52,547 bases of DNA from Zopfochytrium polystomum (taxonomy: Eukaryota > Chytridiomycota > Chytridiomycetes > Chytridiales > Chytridiaceae): contig JAIVFJ010000382.1 of NCBI GenBank assembly GCA_025765615.1, positions 1 through 52,547 of the forward strand. Reading direction: 5' to 3'. How positions within the stretch are numbered: position 1 is the stretch's first letter; each line of letters begins with the position of its first letter. The notes under the pieces were generated by a model. The model saw nothing but the letters and a program-made list of their open reading frames with translations. It was not told the origin of the DNA and searched no databases. Both the position numbers and the translations under genes were made by a program. Positions 31,218 through 41,447 of the stretch are shown piece after piece.

Positions 31218-31259
31218 AGAGACATTATTAGCAGGACTTCCTGCACCCCTTAGTCAACT
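31111..31259 (+). other. LINE D ORF1-ORF2 spacer with poly-T and 38-base poly-A
   Basis: A T-run near 31127-31137 and an A-run near 31179-31216 flank a conserved stretch GCTATTGATATCACTCTTATTTC. The run CTTAGTCAACTATGTCAACTAG at the ORF2 start holds two GTCAACTA copies and is conserved in all three copies. Confidence 0.75.
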
Positions 31260-34200
31260 ATGTCAACTAGCCCTGTGCCTAGCACACCACCCCCAACACC
31301 ACCACCCCTCCCTTGCTTTGCAACTTGGAACATCCGTCGTGCCTTCCCCACCAAGGCTGCATCTATCTTCCACTGGCTCGATCACACCAAAACCACCATC
31401 CTTGCCATTCAAGAAACTGGCTGCTCTGACACAGAGGCCACCCACTCCATTCGTCACATCACTAGGAATTACAAAGGTTTCTTCATATCCTCCACCCCCT
31501 CCCGTCACGCTGGCGTTGGTTTCATCATTTCATCTTCCCTGGCACCACACATCACTGACGTCTCCCACTTTGGAACTCGTGCCATTGCCCTCACCTTATC
31601 TTTTGCTCGACGCTCCATCCTCCTGCGAAATATTTACTGGCCTGCTGACCCCCAATCTGAGGAACTCCCTGACTTGCAAAAATGGTGCAACTCTCTTGCC
31701 TCATCCGACTCCACCTCACCCCACCAAGCCTACTGGTTTGGTGACTGGAATGCCATCACTGACCCCCTTGACCACTCCACCAGAGCCCCCACACCTACTT
31801 CCCGCCATGGGTTCCTCCCCACCCTCTCCCTGAAAGGCTTTGTTGATTCCTTTAGACACCTGCACCCAGACTTACCCTCTTACACACACACTGCTGGCTC
31901 CTACTCCTCTCGTTTGGACAGCATTTGGCTCTCACTCCCTGCTCTTGACTACGTCACTGAAGCTAACATTTCTTCTCCACTTGAAGAGCCCCATCTCACT
32001 GACACTTCAGACCACCTCCCCTTCAACATAATTCTTGCTTCCTCCCCCTTCCACACTTTTCCCTTCTCCCCTCTGCGCCGGCAGGTCATCAAACCCCTGG
32101 AAGCTTCAGAGGAGCAACTCGACAATTACACATCAGCCGTCTCAGTTGAGCTTGCCCCCCTCTCAGCAGCCCTTGCAGCCTTGGACAGCATTCTTCTCCC
32201 CTCCGAGCTTGAGTTCCTCCATTCTCCATCCCTACCCTTTCAATACCCCTCCCCAGAACGTGCATCACTCCTCGTCAGCCACCTTGACACACTCTCCACA
32301 TCATTTCACGAGTTACTGCTTCGGCTTGGCAAAAAGTTCCTTCCTCACAAGGGAACCTCCTCAGTAGCGCCAAAGATAGATTGCCGTTGGAAAGTAGAGA
32401 AACTGTGGGCACTTGCCAAAGACCCTGCGCACGATCTGGCTAACATCTTCCCTTCCATTCCTTTGACCCCATCTGAGTGGGGCGCAGATCAGTCTTACTC
32501 CTTCTTGTCCCACATCCACTCTCAGTACAAAGCCCGCTTCTTGGACACAACTGACTATCGTGATGTTTTACTCCCCGCCCTCAACCGCCATCGCCAGGCC
32601 ATCTACCGTGCCCAACGCCAGGCAGCAGAAAAGCACAAAATGGAGGACATTGCCACAGCTCTCACACATAGACACGACCTTTTCTCTTCTGGCAAGATAA
32701 AGACTGTCCTCAACAACATCCTCAACCGCACGCGCAGCAACTCTAGCATCGACCACATTCGCTATACTACTGCCGAAGGTCCCTCAATCACCCACGATCC
32801 TGACCTTGTCCCTGGTATCTGCCAACAACAGGTCGAACACTGGTTTCGCCCTCGTACCCTCACTCCCTTCCCACCATCCTCTCCATTTCACTCTGAGATG
32901 CAACCCCGTCCCCACATCCCCCCAGATCTTTTCTCCAAGGTTATGCTGCCCCCTTCTGCCAATGACGTCAAAAATGCTCTCACATCTCTTGCCTCAAACA
33001 AAGCCCCAGGCCCCTCCCAAATCTCCAGAGAGCTTCTCCTCGCAGCTGGTCCTGATGCTCTTGCATTCTTCTCCTCCCTCATCATTCGCTCTTTTCTCTT
33101 CCTTGACATCCCAGACTCTTGGGCATCTTCCTCCATCTTCCCCATACCCAAGAAAGCTGCGTGGGGTGGTGACATCACTAACCTCCGTCCAATCAGCCTC
33201 TGCGAACTTGCTGCCAAAGTTGTTCAATCCATCCGTCTTTCTCGTATCTCTTCCATCCTCTCTTCTCACAATGTACTCCTTGGTCGCAACTTCTCTGCCC
33301 TACCTGGCTCTTCTCCTGACCCGCCTCTCCACCTTGTACGCTACGCCCTTGACCTTGCCCATTCCACTAAACAGCCCTTATACCTTCTCCTCAACGACAT
33401 TAAGAAAGCTTTTGACAGCGCCCCTGTTGCTGGCCTCATTGCCTCCTGGGAACGTATTCACCTCCCCTCTTCTTATGTTTGCATGCGTGTCAATTCCCAA
33501 CGTCGTTTTCGTTCCTCTGTCATCACAGCTTTTGGCCCATCCCCTTCCTTCCCCATTGGCACTATGATTCAGCAAGGCTCCCTTGAGGGACCCCTTGATT
33601 GGCGTATCTTTTGGGACCCTGTTCTTTGCGTTCTTGATCGCTGTACCACCGGTTTCATTTTCTCAGTTCCCACCCCTCGTAACTTCCCTGTCCAATTCTT
33701 CAACCCCCCACCCCCTGTTACTGTTACTGGCTTTGCCCTTGTCGACGACACCAACACCCTCTCCAGCACCCTGGAGGATCTGCAGCTTCAGGCCGACCTC
33801 CTCTTTGAGTACCAGTCACATAACGACATCGAGTCTAACACCAAGAAAATCTTCATCTCCGCCGTCAACACCCCGCGATCAGCACCTACCACCATTAACT
33901 GGGGCACCACAGTCCTTCCCATCCACCCGCCAAACACCACCTTTCGACACCTAGGCAACTACTTCACAGCAGACGGTATGAGCTCAGCAGCACGGCAGCA
34001 AATCCTTTCCACCACCACCAATTTCCTTGACATTATCAAACACAAAAAGATGGGTGACAAAATTGCTTCTTACCTCATCCGTAACGTTCTCCTCCCACGT
34101 GTCCGCTTTCTGTGGAAAACTGCCATTCTCCCCCTGTACTTTCCTCAACAACCTCACCACACTCTGTCGCAAAACCTTCAAACGCCTGGTTGGCTACTGC

Positions 34201-36895
34201 ACCTCTTTTCCCAATGCCCTCCTCCATCACCCCATGACCCATAACTTCCCTGACTTTTACAATGAATACTGCTCTGACATGATTGTTGACCTCAACTCTC
34301 GCTTGAACTCCCCCTCTCTCATTGGCCACATAAGCCGTATCATGATGCACCGCCTACAACTTGACCTGGCCTCTGGAGCTCCAGTTTTCTCACATCCCTT
34401 ACCCTTGTCCCAGCCAAAAAAGCACTTCACCAAGTCTCTCATTCCCCTCCTTTTTAACCAACAAACATCCTTCCAATACTCTGGTCCACCCCTATTTTCT
34501 GTTCATGCTCACTCCATCAACTCAATAGTTCCTTGGCATATTTTTCTCAAAGTGCTTCCCACTCTCCGTTCACACTCAGTCTTCTTTTTTGAACAACTTT
34601 TTGACCTCCGCCTCACCAGTCCTTCTTACAAAGACAGCTCTCTCCCTGACAAACTCTGTGAAGTGTACCACATCATTAAGACCTTTATTTTTGCTGCTCC
34701 CACCTTTGGCTCTCCAGTCTTTTACCACAGCCCTCCTGATGGTCCTCTTTACAATCCCTTTTACCCATCTTCTTTGGATCCCCTTCACCATCCCCCCCTT
34801 GCTCGTGGCAGTTTTTTCCGTCTGATGACCCCACCACAAGTGGAATTCTTCCGCATTGTTAACTGGACTCACACACTCCCAAACCCCCAACTCCTTTCTC
34901 ATCACTACTCCAGGCTCCCTGAACGCCTTCACCCTTCCTCCCACAATTTCCACTTGGTTCAATGCCTTGGCTGCCCCATTGGCTCCCCCCCATTCTCTTA
35001 CCCCTGCAGCAAGCACATCTCTCCCTACAATCCAACTTCCCTTGCACACTCCACCTACACAGTCCCCATCAGCAGCCGCACAACTGCTACTGCAACTCGA
35101 CCCTCCCAGCCCATCTTCTTTGTTAACTCACCTTCCCCCACCACCGTTTTCACACCCACACCTTTCCCACTCCTCACCTCCCGCCACTCCACTTTCAATC
35201 CAGCTCCCTTCACAAATCCCTGCTATCAACCAATGGACGTGCCCCTTCTCCCTGCTGACCTTGCCCATACCCACCCATCCTTGACCTTTGACACCGATGG
35301 CTCCCTTCGCGAGGAGGGCTTCATGGCTGGCTCTGTTGTTTGCCTTGAGCTTAACTTTGAATTTTCTTTTGCCCTCCCTCCACTCTCTGCCTCTTCCACA
35401 ACTGCTGAAATTGCTGCTCTCCTTGCTGCCCTCACCATCACTGCAAAGCTTTCCCTGCCCCTCACTTTTCGACTTGACAATCTTGGAGTGGTTCACACCT
35501 TTGAGAAACTCTTTCCCTCAAACTCCTTTAGTCCCCATCCACACAGCAAGCTCAACACACCTCCTCTCTCTGATTCCCTCCATCGTCTTTTGCACACCAC
35601 TTCCCACCCCACCCTTTGGGCATGTGTTGCAGCCACTCTACAGTCTTGGATTGGCCCCCCTCCACAAGTTTCCTGGGTTCGTGGACACAACGGCGACGCT
35701 GGCAACGAACGAGCAGACAAGCTGGCATCATCTGTACCCTTGACTTCCGACCCAACTTTGTTACCAATCCTCTCACAACAGATCCTCCCAGCCACTGCCT
35801 TCATCTCAAATACCCCCATCTTGGGCCAACTTCGACGACAACTGCGACTCCTCACAGGTCTCTCCCACCATTTTGCACTTCTGAACACCTCAGCCTTTGC
35901 CCACATCACCCACAACCCTGACCTAGTTCATTGGGAAGCCACATTTCTTGTTCTCCACTCTGGAATTAAACCCTCTTCCCTCTTTGGCACCCTCCCTGGC
36001 TCTGCTCGTCGCAAGTATCGACTTCAAATCCTCAGCAACACTTTGCCCACCCAAAAAGTTCTACACCAACGACACCCTCAAGTCTACCCTGATGGGCTCT
36101 GCCGTCGATGCCACCACGCTCTGGAAACCACAGAGCATGTCTGGCAATGCCCTGCAGCTGCCGACGCCATTGCCATGATTCGCAACACCTTTGCTGAAAC
36201 TCTTTCCTCCTCTGTTCCTCCTGCACCTCATGGCCACTCTCCTCCTCAAGCCCATCCCATTTACTGGCTCTCCCTGCCCTGAATTTCTCTTTGATGATCA
36301 ATCTTGTATCAATTTTTCCTCCCTCCTTCGTGGCTTCATCCCTCAATCCTTTTATGACACCTTATTCTCACGTGATAACCCTGCTGCCTCTGTCCTTAAA
36401 ACCCTTGTCACCGCTTTCCATCAGCTCCTTCTTGACGCCCATCGACTTATTTGGATCCCCCGTTGTGACGACACTATCTCTTGGGAGAAGTCAAAGTCCA
36501 TCAAGCCCTCTGACAAGCGCTCCAAGCCCCGCAGATCCCCTCCACCAAATTCCCAGGCCTCTCACCCTCGTTCCACGGCCTCTCACCCACTGTCTTCTCC
36601 AAACATCAACTCTTCCCTCCCTCCCACTCCATCATCCCACAGAACTCGTAACAGCTCCTCACAACCCTCTCAACCTCGCTGCACCACGTGTAGTCGCCGG
36701 CACTCCACTGACACTTGCCCAGGCATCTGGCTTTTGCGCACCAAGGCTTCTTCCAGATGGATTGACCACTACCTCGGCCGCATAAAACTTGTTGCAGGCA
36801 TTATCTGGCTTCACCACACAATACAACTCCCCTCACGCCAACAAGCAAGAGCCACTCGTCACCCATCTCCTGCTGAGCCCCCTGACGTTCACTGA
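31260..36895 (+). pseudogene. LINE D ORF2: endonuclease - RT - RNase H polyprotein, two frameshifts
   Basis: It has the same domain set as copy A: EEP endonuclease (WNIRR, IQETG, GDWNAITD, SDHLPF); RT with IKKAFDS and FALVDDTN; RNase H with FDTDGS, TAEIAALL, RLDNLGV and GNERADKLA; and terminal Cys/His knuckles. One base is inserted near 34133 (CCCCTGTAC against CCCCCGTAC) between RT and RNase H, and one near 36274 after RNase H. Relative to copy A an 8-codon stretch is missing near 32387. At the A-run where copy A lost a base (5024), copy D keeps the open version, so breaks in A and D are independent and their common ancestor probably had one frame of about 1,880 codons. Confidence 0.9.
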
Positions 36896-37228
36896 GCCAC
36901 TGTTGCCCTTCTCAATCTTGACATGGGCTGTTGCCTAATCTGACTTATCCCAACCCTCCGATCTTTCACAGATGCTCCCCTCTCTTACACTGACCTCCTT
37001 CAGACTCACTTCTCTATTTTCTTGATTCTGTGTTTTCCCCTTCTCCTTTGATCATTGTGGCTTTATGTGCGGTGGAGATGCCTGACGACCCTGTAAGTCC
37101 GTAGCGCATGGGGTGGGTTTGCTGAGGTGATACCTGGACGTAGTCCATTACGGTTCACCGTTGATGGCTCTTTCTCTTCCCGCCAGCCCCTCTGGGGCTG
37201 GAACAATAAAAAAAAAAAAAAAAAAAAA

Positions 37229-37245
37229 CCAGTCCAACACCCAAC
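37229..37245. repeat. TSD of LINE D, right
   Basis: CCAGTCCAACACCCAAC repeats 28820-28836 immediately after the poly-A tail. Confidence 0.92.
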
Positions 37246-38070
37246 TGCGCAGAGAAAAATTTCAGTTGAGCCCATTGCCTACGCATCACCAGCAACTGCA
37301 CGCGACCTATGGCACCGACGTTTTGGCCACATCCACCGAGAGCAAGTACGCGACACTCTCAAGTCTGGTGATGTCGACGGTGCTCCTGCTCCACCACCAA
37401 CAACACGCGAGCCTTGCCTCATTTGCGATATGGCAAAGATGCGCCAGCAACACCTCATGGCCAAACCTCGCTTTGATTTTGCCCCGCTGCAGATGCTGTG
37501 TACCGACCAAACTGGAAAGATCAGTACACGTTCTCTTGACTGTTCCAACTACTTTGAAGTTATTGTCGACTACACCACAGTCTATACTTGGGTCAACACT
37601 GTCATTCGCACAGCAGGCGTCACTCAAAGGATAATTGATCACGTTGATTTTGAAGAGCAACTCTTTCCCACTCGTTGAACTCTATTTCTACAGGCAGACA
37701 ACCTTGGTCTTAACACTCAGCAATTTGAGGCCTACAGTATCAACCACCAACCCCCCATTGTCTTTCAGCCTTCTGTTCCTTATGTCAAGGAGGGTGATGG
37801 TGTTGCAGAAAATGCCATCAAGGTCATCACCCCCATTGCTTCCTGTCTCCTGATTTGAAGCCCAGCTTCCACGGTTCTTCTGGTCCTATGCAATACGCAA
37901 TGCTTCATTCCTGCGCAATCGTGTGCAACACACTCGCACTGGTTGAATTCCATTTGAATATTACCAAGGCCGAAAACCCAACCTACGCCACCTTGAAATT
38001 TTTGGCTGCCTCATTGTCACACTCAACAATGAGTATACAGAACCTTGTGAGATTCCAAATTCTCACTGAT
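37229..38070 (+). pseudogene. Copia-2 GAG-pre-integrase and integrase, continuation after LINE D
   Basis: It begins with the second TSD copy and continues the Copia-2 frame. LWHRRFGHIHREQVRDTL with CLICDMAK is the GAG-pre-integrase zinc region. The integrase core follows (LQMLCTDQTGK, VIVDYTTVYTWV), then ADNLGLNT..., VPYVKEGDGVAENAIKVI with the catalytic Glu, and ASFLRNRVQHTRTG plus YQGRKPN near the end. Stops and frame changes occur at 37678, 37855 and later. Similarity to Copia ends near 38070; RT is absent. Confidence 0.8.
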
Positions 38071-38079
38071 CATGGTCTT

Positions 38080-38640
38080 AGCTGGGGTCTCCCTAAAAGC
38101 TCTTCCCCAGTTGTGACTATGTCATTATGTTGGCCCCCCATATTTATTTTTATTACCATTCATCACATCCTCACGGGCTCTAGTGTTTATCACTATAAAA
38201 GAGCATCCTGTGTTCCTTGTGCTGAATGGGCCTAAGCACAAGGGGCACACCCCTTATTCATCCTATTCATTCTTATTTTTACTCATTTTCCTTTTTCTCT
38301 CATTTTCCCACCTTTCAATCCACTGTCCCTGCACTGATGTGGCCTCAAAGCCTCAAATTATGTTCACCCCAAATTTGGAGGCAGGAGAGACACTGGGTGG
38401 AGGGGGGGTGTGGCTGAAAGAGTGATTCATCCTTCCAAATTGTTCTTTCTTTCATTTTCTCCTTTTGTTACGTTTTTTCCCTTTTTCTCTTTTCTTTCTT
38501 TCTTCCTTCTTTCCTTCTTTCTCTCCTCCCCTTTCCTATAAATACCCCCTCTCTCTCCTCCATTGTTCTATATATATCTACTCTCTCAATAAATCCTACC
38601 TAGGTAACAACCAATCCTTTTCTTTCCTCTTTGGTGTTTC
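38080..38640 (+). promoter_or_regulatory. LTR-like or promoter-like segment with TATA and AATAAA, unassigned
   Basis: No coding domain is seen. The stretch has ACTATAAAAGAGC (38194-38206), CCTATAAATACC (38535-38546), pyrimidine-rich tracts and TCTCAATAAATCC (38585-38597). This TATA/poly-A combination is typical of an LTR, but no second copy is visible to prove it. Confidence 0.35.
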
Positions 38641-38644
38641 TCCC

Positions 38645-38762
38645 TAGGCCAGTGCTACCAGACCAAGCTGGGGATGGAGTCCTCTTAGGCTAGTGCTGCC
38701 ACACCAAGCTAGTAGAGGTATGATTTCCCCAGGCCAGTGTGTTGTATGCCAAGCTGGGGTGA
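38645..38762 (+). repeat. Three imperfect tandem units around GGCYAGTGYTR...CCAAGCT
   Basis: TAGGCCAGTGCTACCAGACCA, TAGGCTAGTGCTGCCACACCA and CAGGCCAGTGTGTTGTATGCCA start units of about 42 bases, each followed by AAGCTRG. Function is unknown. Confidence 0.6.
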
Positions 38763-38904
38763 GTTTTCCTTCCCTTTCCTTTCTCTTCCTTACCCTTCCT
38801 GGTTGGTTCTCGCATTGAGCTCTGTCTCTGTGATACTGGCAGATGCCATACTGCCTTAGGGCATTCCTTTGTTGAACTGTTGCCTGTTGGTCACCATGTT
38901 GGAT

Positions 38905-38970
38905 AGTCAGGGCTTGAACCTGGGGCCTGTGGGGTACTCTTCATTGCGCAACCCCACTTGGTCTAGCTGT
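38905..38970 (-). other. tRNA-like (SINE-like) fragment with A- and B-box-like motifs
   Basis: On the minus strand TAGACCAAGTGG (38965-38954) resembles an RNA polymerase III A box. GGTTCAAGCCC (38920-38910), 33 bases later, resembles a B box. A second, separate A-box-like TAGTCTAGTGG lies at 39104-39094. No complete cloverleaf is seen. A tRNA-derived SINE or tRNA relic is possible. Confidence 0.35.
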
Positions 38971-39140
38971 CCTTGAATAAAGACAGAAGTGAACCACATC
39001 ATCCATCTTTGTTGAGTTTGAGCTGAATCCAGGGTACTGGCTCTGCTAATAACCAGGAGCTTCCCATCTTCAAGACTTGTCTTATCCCTTTTGCCACTAG
39101 ACTATAGATGAGCCCCTGAAGATGAAGAGGAGATCTCATA

Positions 39141-39350
39141 GCAGATAATATAGGAGAGGTTTTTACCCTGTGCTGGTCACACTTGCCTAGCAACTATTAC
39201 AGCGTGCATATCATCATCATGTATCAATAATTCATAACAGAGAAGTAGTTTTTCTCTTTCTCTCCAAGTTGGGGAGAAGGACCACCCACAAACACACATC
39301 TCCACTTCATTCACTCCTTCCACTCACTCACTCAGAGTAGACTGTTTACA
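39141..39350 (-). repeat. LTR-like repeat L, minus-oriented fragment
   Basis: It is similar to the reverse complement of 45120-45330 and ends in TGTTTACA at 39343-39350. Together with the plus-oriented piece next to it, it makes a fold-back: CCACTTCATTCACTCCTT is followed about 30 bases later by its complement. Confidence 0.75.
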
Positions 39351-39708
39351 GAAGGAGTGAATGAAGTGGAGATGTGTTTGTGGGTGGTCCTTCTCCCCAA
39401 TTTGGAGGGAAAGAGAAAAACTCTGTTATGAATAAGTGACACATAAAGATGATATACACACTGTAATAGTTGCTAGGCACGTGTGACTGGTGCAGGGTAA
39501 AAACCTCTCCTATATTAAAAACTGTTGACACCAGGTTTCTGTTCCACTTAATACTCAGAGTATTTGTCAACAGCACAAGCCATTGCCCAGGTCTTCATTG
39601 ACGGTGGCTCCCCCTCCCATTAGCATTGTGAGAAAGATAACTGACAGTCACAATAGGTTCAGGTCCATCTTGTGCCTCTTGCTGCTAACCAGTCAGTACT
39701 GCCTAACA
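39351..39708 (+). repeat. LTR-like repeat L, plus-oriented copy (5' trimmed)
   Basis: It matches 45150-45537 and ends CCTAACA at 39708. The first ~30 bases of the repeat are missing. It contains CTGTTGACACCAGGTTTCTG and CTGCTAACCAGTCAGT, as in the other copies. Confidence 0.75.
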
Positions 39709-39710
39709 AC

Positions 39711-40415
39711 TGCCATGGGAGAGCGAGCCACTGCCAATGCTGTCAGGAACAGGGCAGGACAGGACAAGGCAGACAAGGAACTGAGAGGAGTGATGATTGT
39801 ATTGGAAACAATAATTCACTTGAGGGATGGGACAGGTCCCCCATCCCCCTTTTATACCTTTTGAGAGTGTTCCTTGTCAAGACTCCAAGAAAGTTCCAGA
39901 AAGAGCAATTAGTAATGCAATGATACCAATGATACCAATGACAACAAGACAAGTCAGGAAAGCAAAGAAGGTTCCAGAAGGTTCCACAAGGTTCCATGAA
40001 GGAATGTTCTAGAAGGTTCCAGAAGGTTCCAGAAGGTTCCATGAAGGAATGTTCTAGAAGGTTCCAGAGGTTTCCAGAGGGTGATTCATAACAAATGCAG
40101 ACCTGGGTGCTGGCTTGTGCTGTTGACAAATACTCTGAGTATTAAGTGGAACAGAAACCTGGAGTTAACAGCTTTCCTCTCCTCTGCTCAAGCATATAAT
40201 ATCGGAGAGGTTTTTGCCCTGCGCCAGTCACACTTGCCTAGCAACTATTATACTGTTCATTCCATCATTATGTATTAATTATTCATAACAGACTTTTCTT
40301 TTCCTCTCAGAGGTTGGGGAGAAGGACCACCCACAAACACACATGTCCACTTCATTCACTCCTTCCACTCACTCACTCACTCACTCACTCACTCACTCAG
40401 AGTAGACTGTTTACA
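39711..40415 (-). repeat. LTR-like repeat L, minus-oriented copy split by a solo gypsy LTR
   Basis: 39711-39740 and 40094-40415 are consecutive parts of repeat L in minus orientation, separated by the solo gypsy LTR. The end is TGTTTACA (40408-40415). A (CACT)n run at about 40367-40399 has expanded in this copy. Confidence 0.75.
39741..40093 (-). repeat. Solo LTR of the chromodomain gypsy element, with TSD AATGC
   Basis: This 353-bp LTR starts TGTCAGGAACAGG and ends TTCATAACA on the plus strand, the same orientation as gypsy copy 1. AATGC is duplicated at 39736-39740 and 40094-40098. No internal element sequence remains, so it is the product of LTR-LTR recombination. Confidence 0.92.
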
Positions 40416-40423
40416 AACTGATG

Positions 40424-40756
40424 CTAAATGCCGGAGGCTTTCAAAGATATCCGGCTTTGGAACCTATTAACAAGAATGGGCTTCCACCTCCCGAATCCAA
40501 CTGTTGTCAACGAAGATAACACATCAACATTGGCGCGATGAACCCAATTAACCATGCAAGAGTTAAGCACATCGATGTGCGAGCTCACTTCATTATGTAT
40601 CATTTTCGCAAATGCTACATAACGCTTAAGCATTGCCCAACTGAAGACATGATTGCGGATATTCTAACAAAGCCGTTACCAAAGGTGAAGCTCACTTCAT
40701 TAATGGGATTTGTTAGTCTTCATGCCCTGCTGGGAGAAGCGCCACTCCAGTTGTGA
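40424..40756 (+). pseudogene. Copia-3 RNase H C-terminal fragment
   Basis: The plus strand reads NEDNTSTLARMNP, then ARVKHIDVRAHFI, ITLKHCPTEDMIADILTKPL and FVSLHALLGEAPLQL. This is the terminal block of Copia pol (KHIDVRYHFIRE and PTEDMIADILTKPL in the family). The open part is 40538-40756. Everything upstream of RNase H is missing. Confidence 0.85.
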
Positions 40757-41447
40757 GTGAAAACACCACACATCAGTTATACACCTATTCAAAATTTCTA
40801 CAGGTTTGATTTTGATAGCCATAGACTTTCATGTGAAGGTTTGAATCCTTCTATGCGTTTGGTGCAACATGGTAGACATGAAATCTCGAGATTACTGAGT
40901 TGTCTTCAACGTTAATTAAAAGACAATAACGTGTTGGGAAAGCAAGAAGGTTCAGAAGCCATTCCGGCTTTATCTCTTTGGACAAAGAATACGACGCGTC
41001 CTGGACCTAATGAGCTTGTGTTGCAGCTAACCACCCATATATCCTGTATTCAATATGGTGTGGAAGGAATTAATTAAAAGAAAGGAAAAAAACTTGTTTC
41101 TACAGCTGCTGTTGGTGCTTTCTTTTCTTTATTTCTTCGTTTTTTTTTTTTTTTTTTCGTGGCTGGCGGTTCTGCGAGAGACACAGTGGACATATGGGAA
41201 GCGTGGATATTTCAAATTCGCATTTGTTTCTTTGGCGCGTTCATTCTTTCGCGCGTTCTTTCGCGCAATTTTTGAAAATAACTATACTGGTTGCTCGCCA
41301 GGAAGGAAACTCGAGGAAAAAAAAAATAGAAAAAAAAAAAAAGGAATACTACAAGGGAAACAGAATACTGCAAGGGAAACCTCCCCCGAAAGAAAGAAGC
41401 ATGGTTTCCACCGCCGCACTTCAAAGTCGCCCGCTTCAGTTCTCCTT
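40757..41447. other. Intergenic stretch and 3' flank of the dioxygenase gene
   Basis: No gene is recognised. 41140-41157 is a T-run and 41320-41340 an A-rich run. On the minus strand AATAAA occurs near 41133, about 315 bases after the dioxygenase stop, and could serve as its poly-A signal. Confidence 0.4.

Larger units (their letters stand above)
28837..37228 (+). mobile_element. LINE copy D, full-length Tad1-like non-LTR retrotransposon
   Basis: The element is 8,392 bp with a 17-bp target-site duplication. It has 5' repeats (28837-29370), ORF1 (29456-31110), a spacer with T- and A-runs (31111-31259), ORF2 (31260-36895), a 3' UTR with a GC hairpin (CAGCCCCTCTGGGGCTG, 37184-37200) and a 21-base poly-A tail (37208-37228). 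It inserted into Copia-2 between protease and GAG-pre-integrase. Few differences from copy A indicate recent activity of the family. Confidence 0.93.

Noticed and set aside
38905..38970. A functional tRNA gene
   Set aside because: Only box-like motifs are visible; no acceptor stem or full cloverleaf can be drawn.
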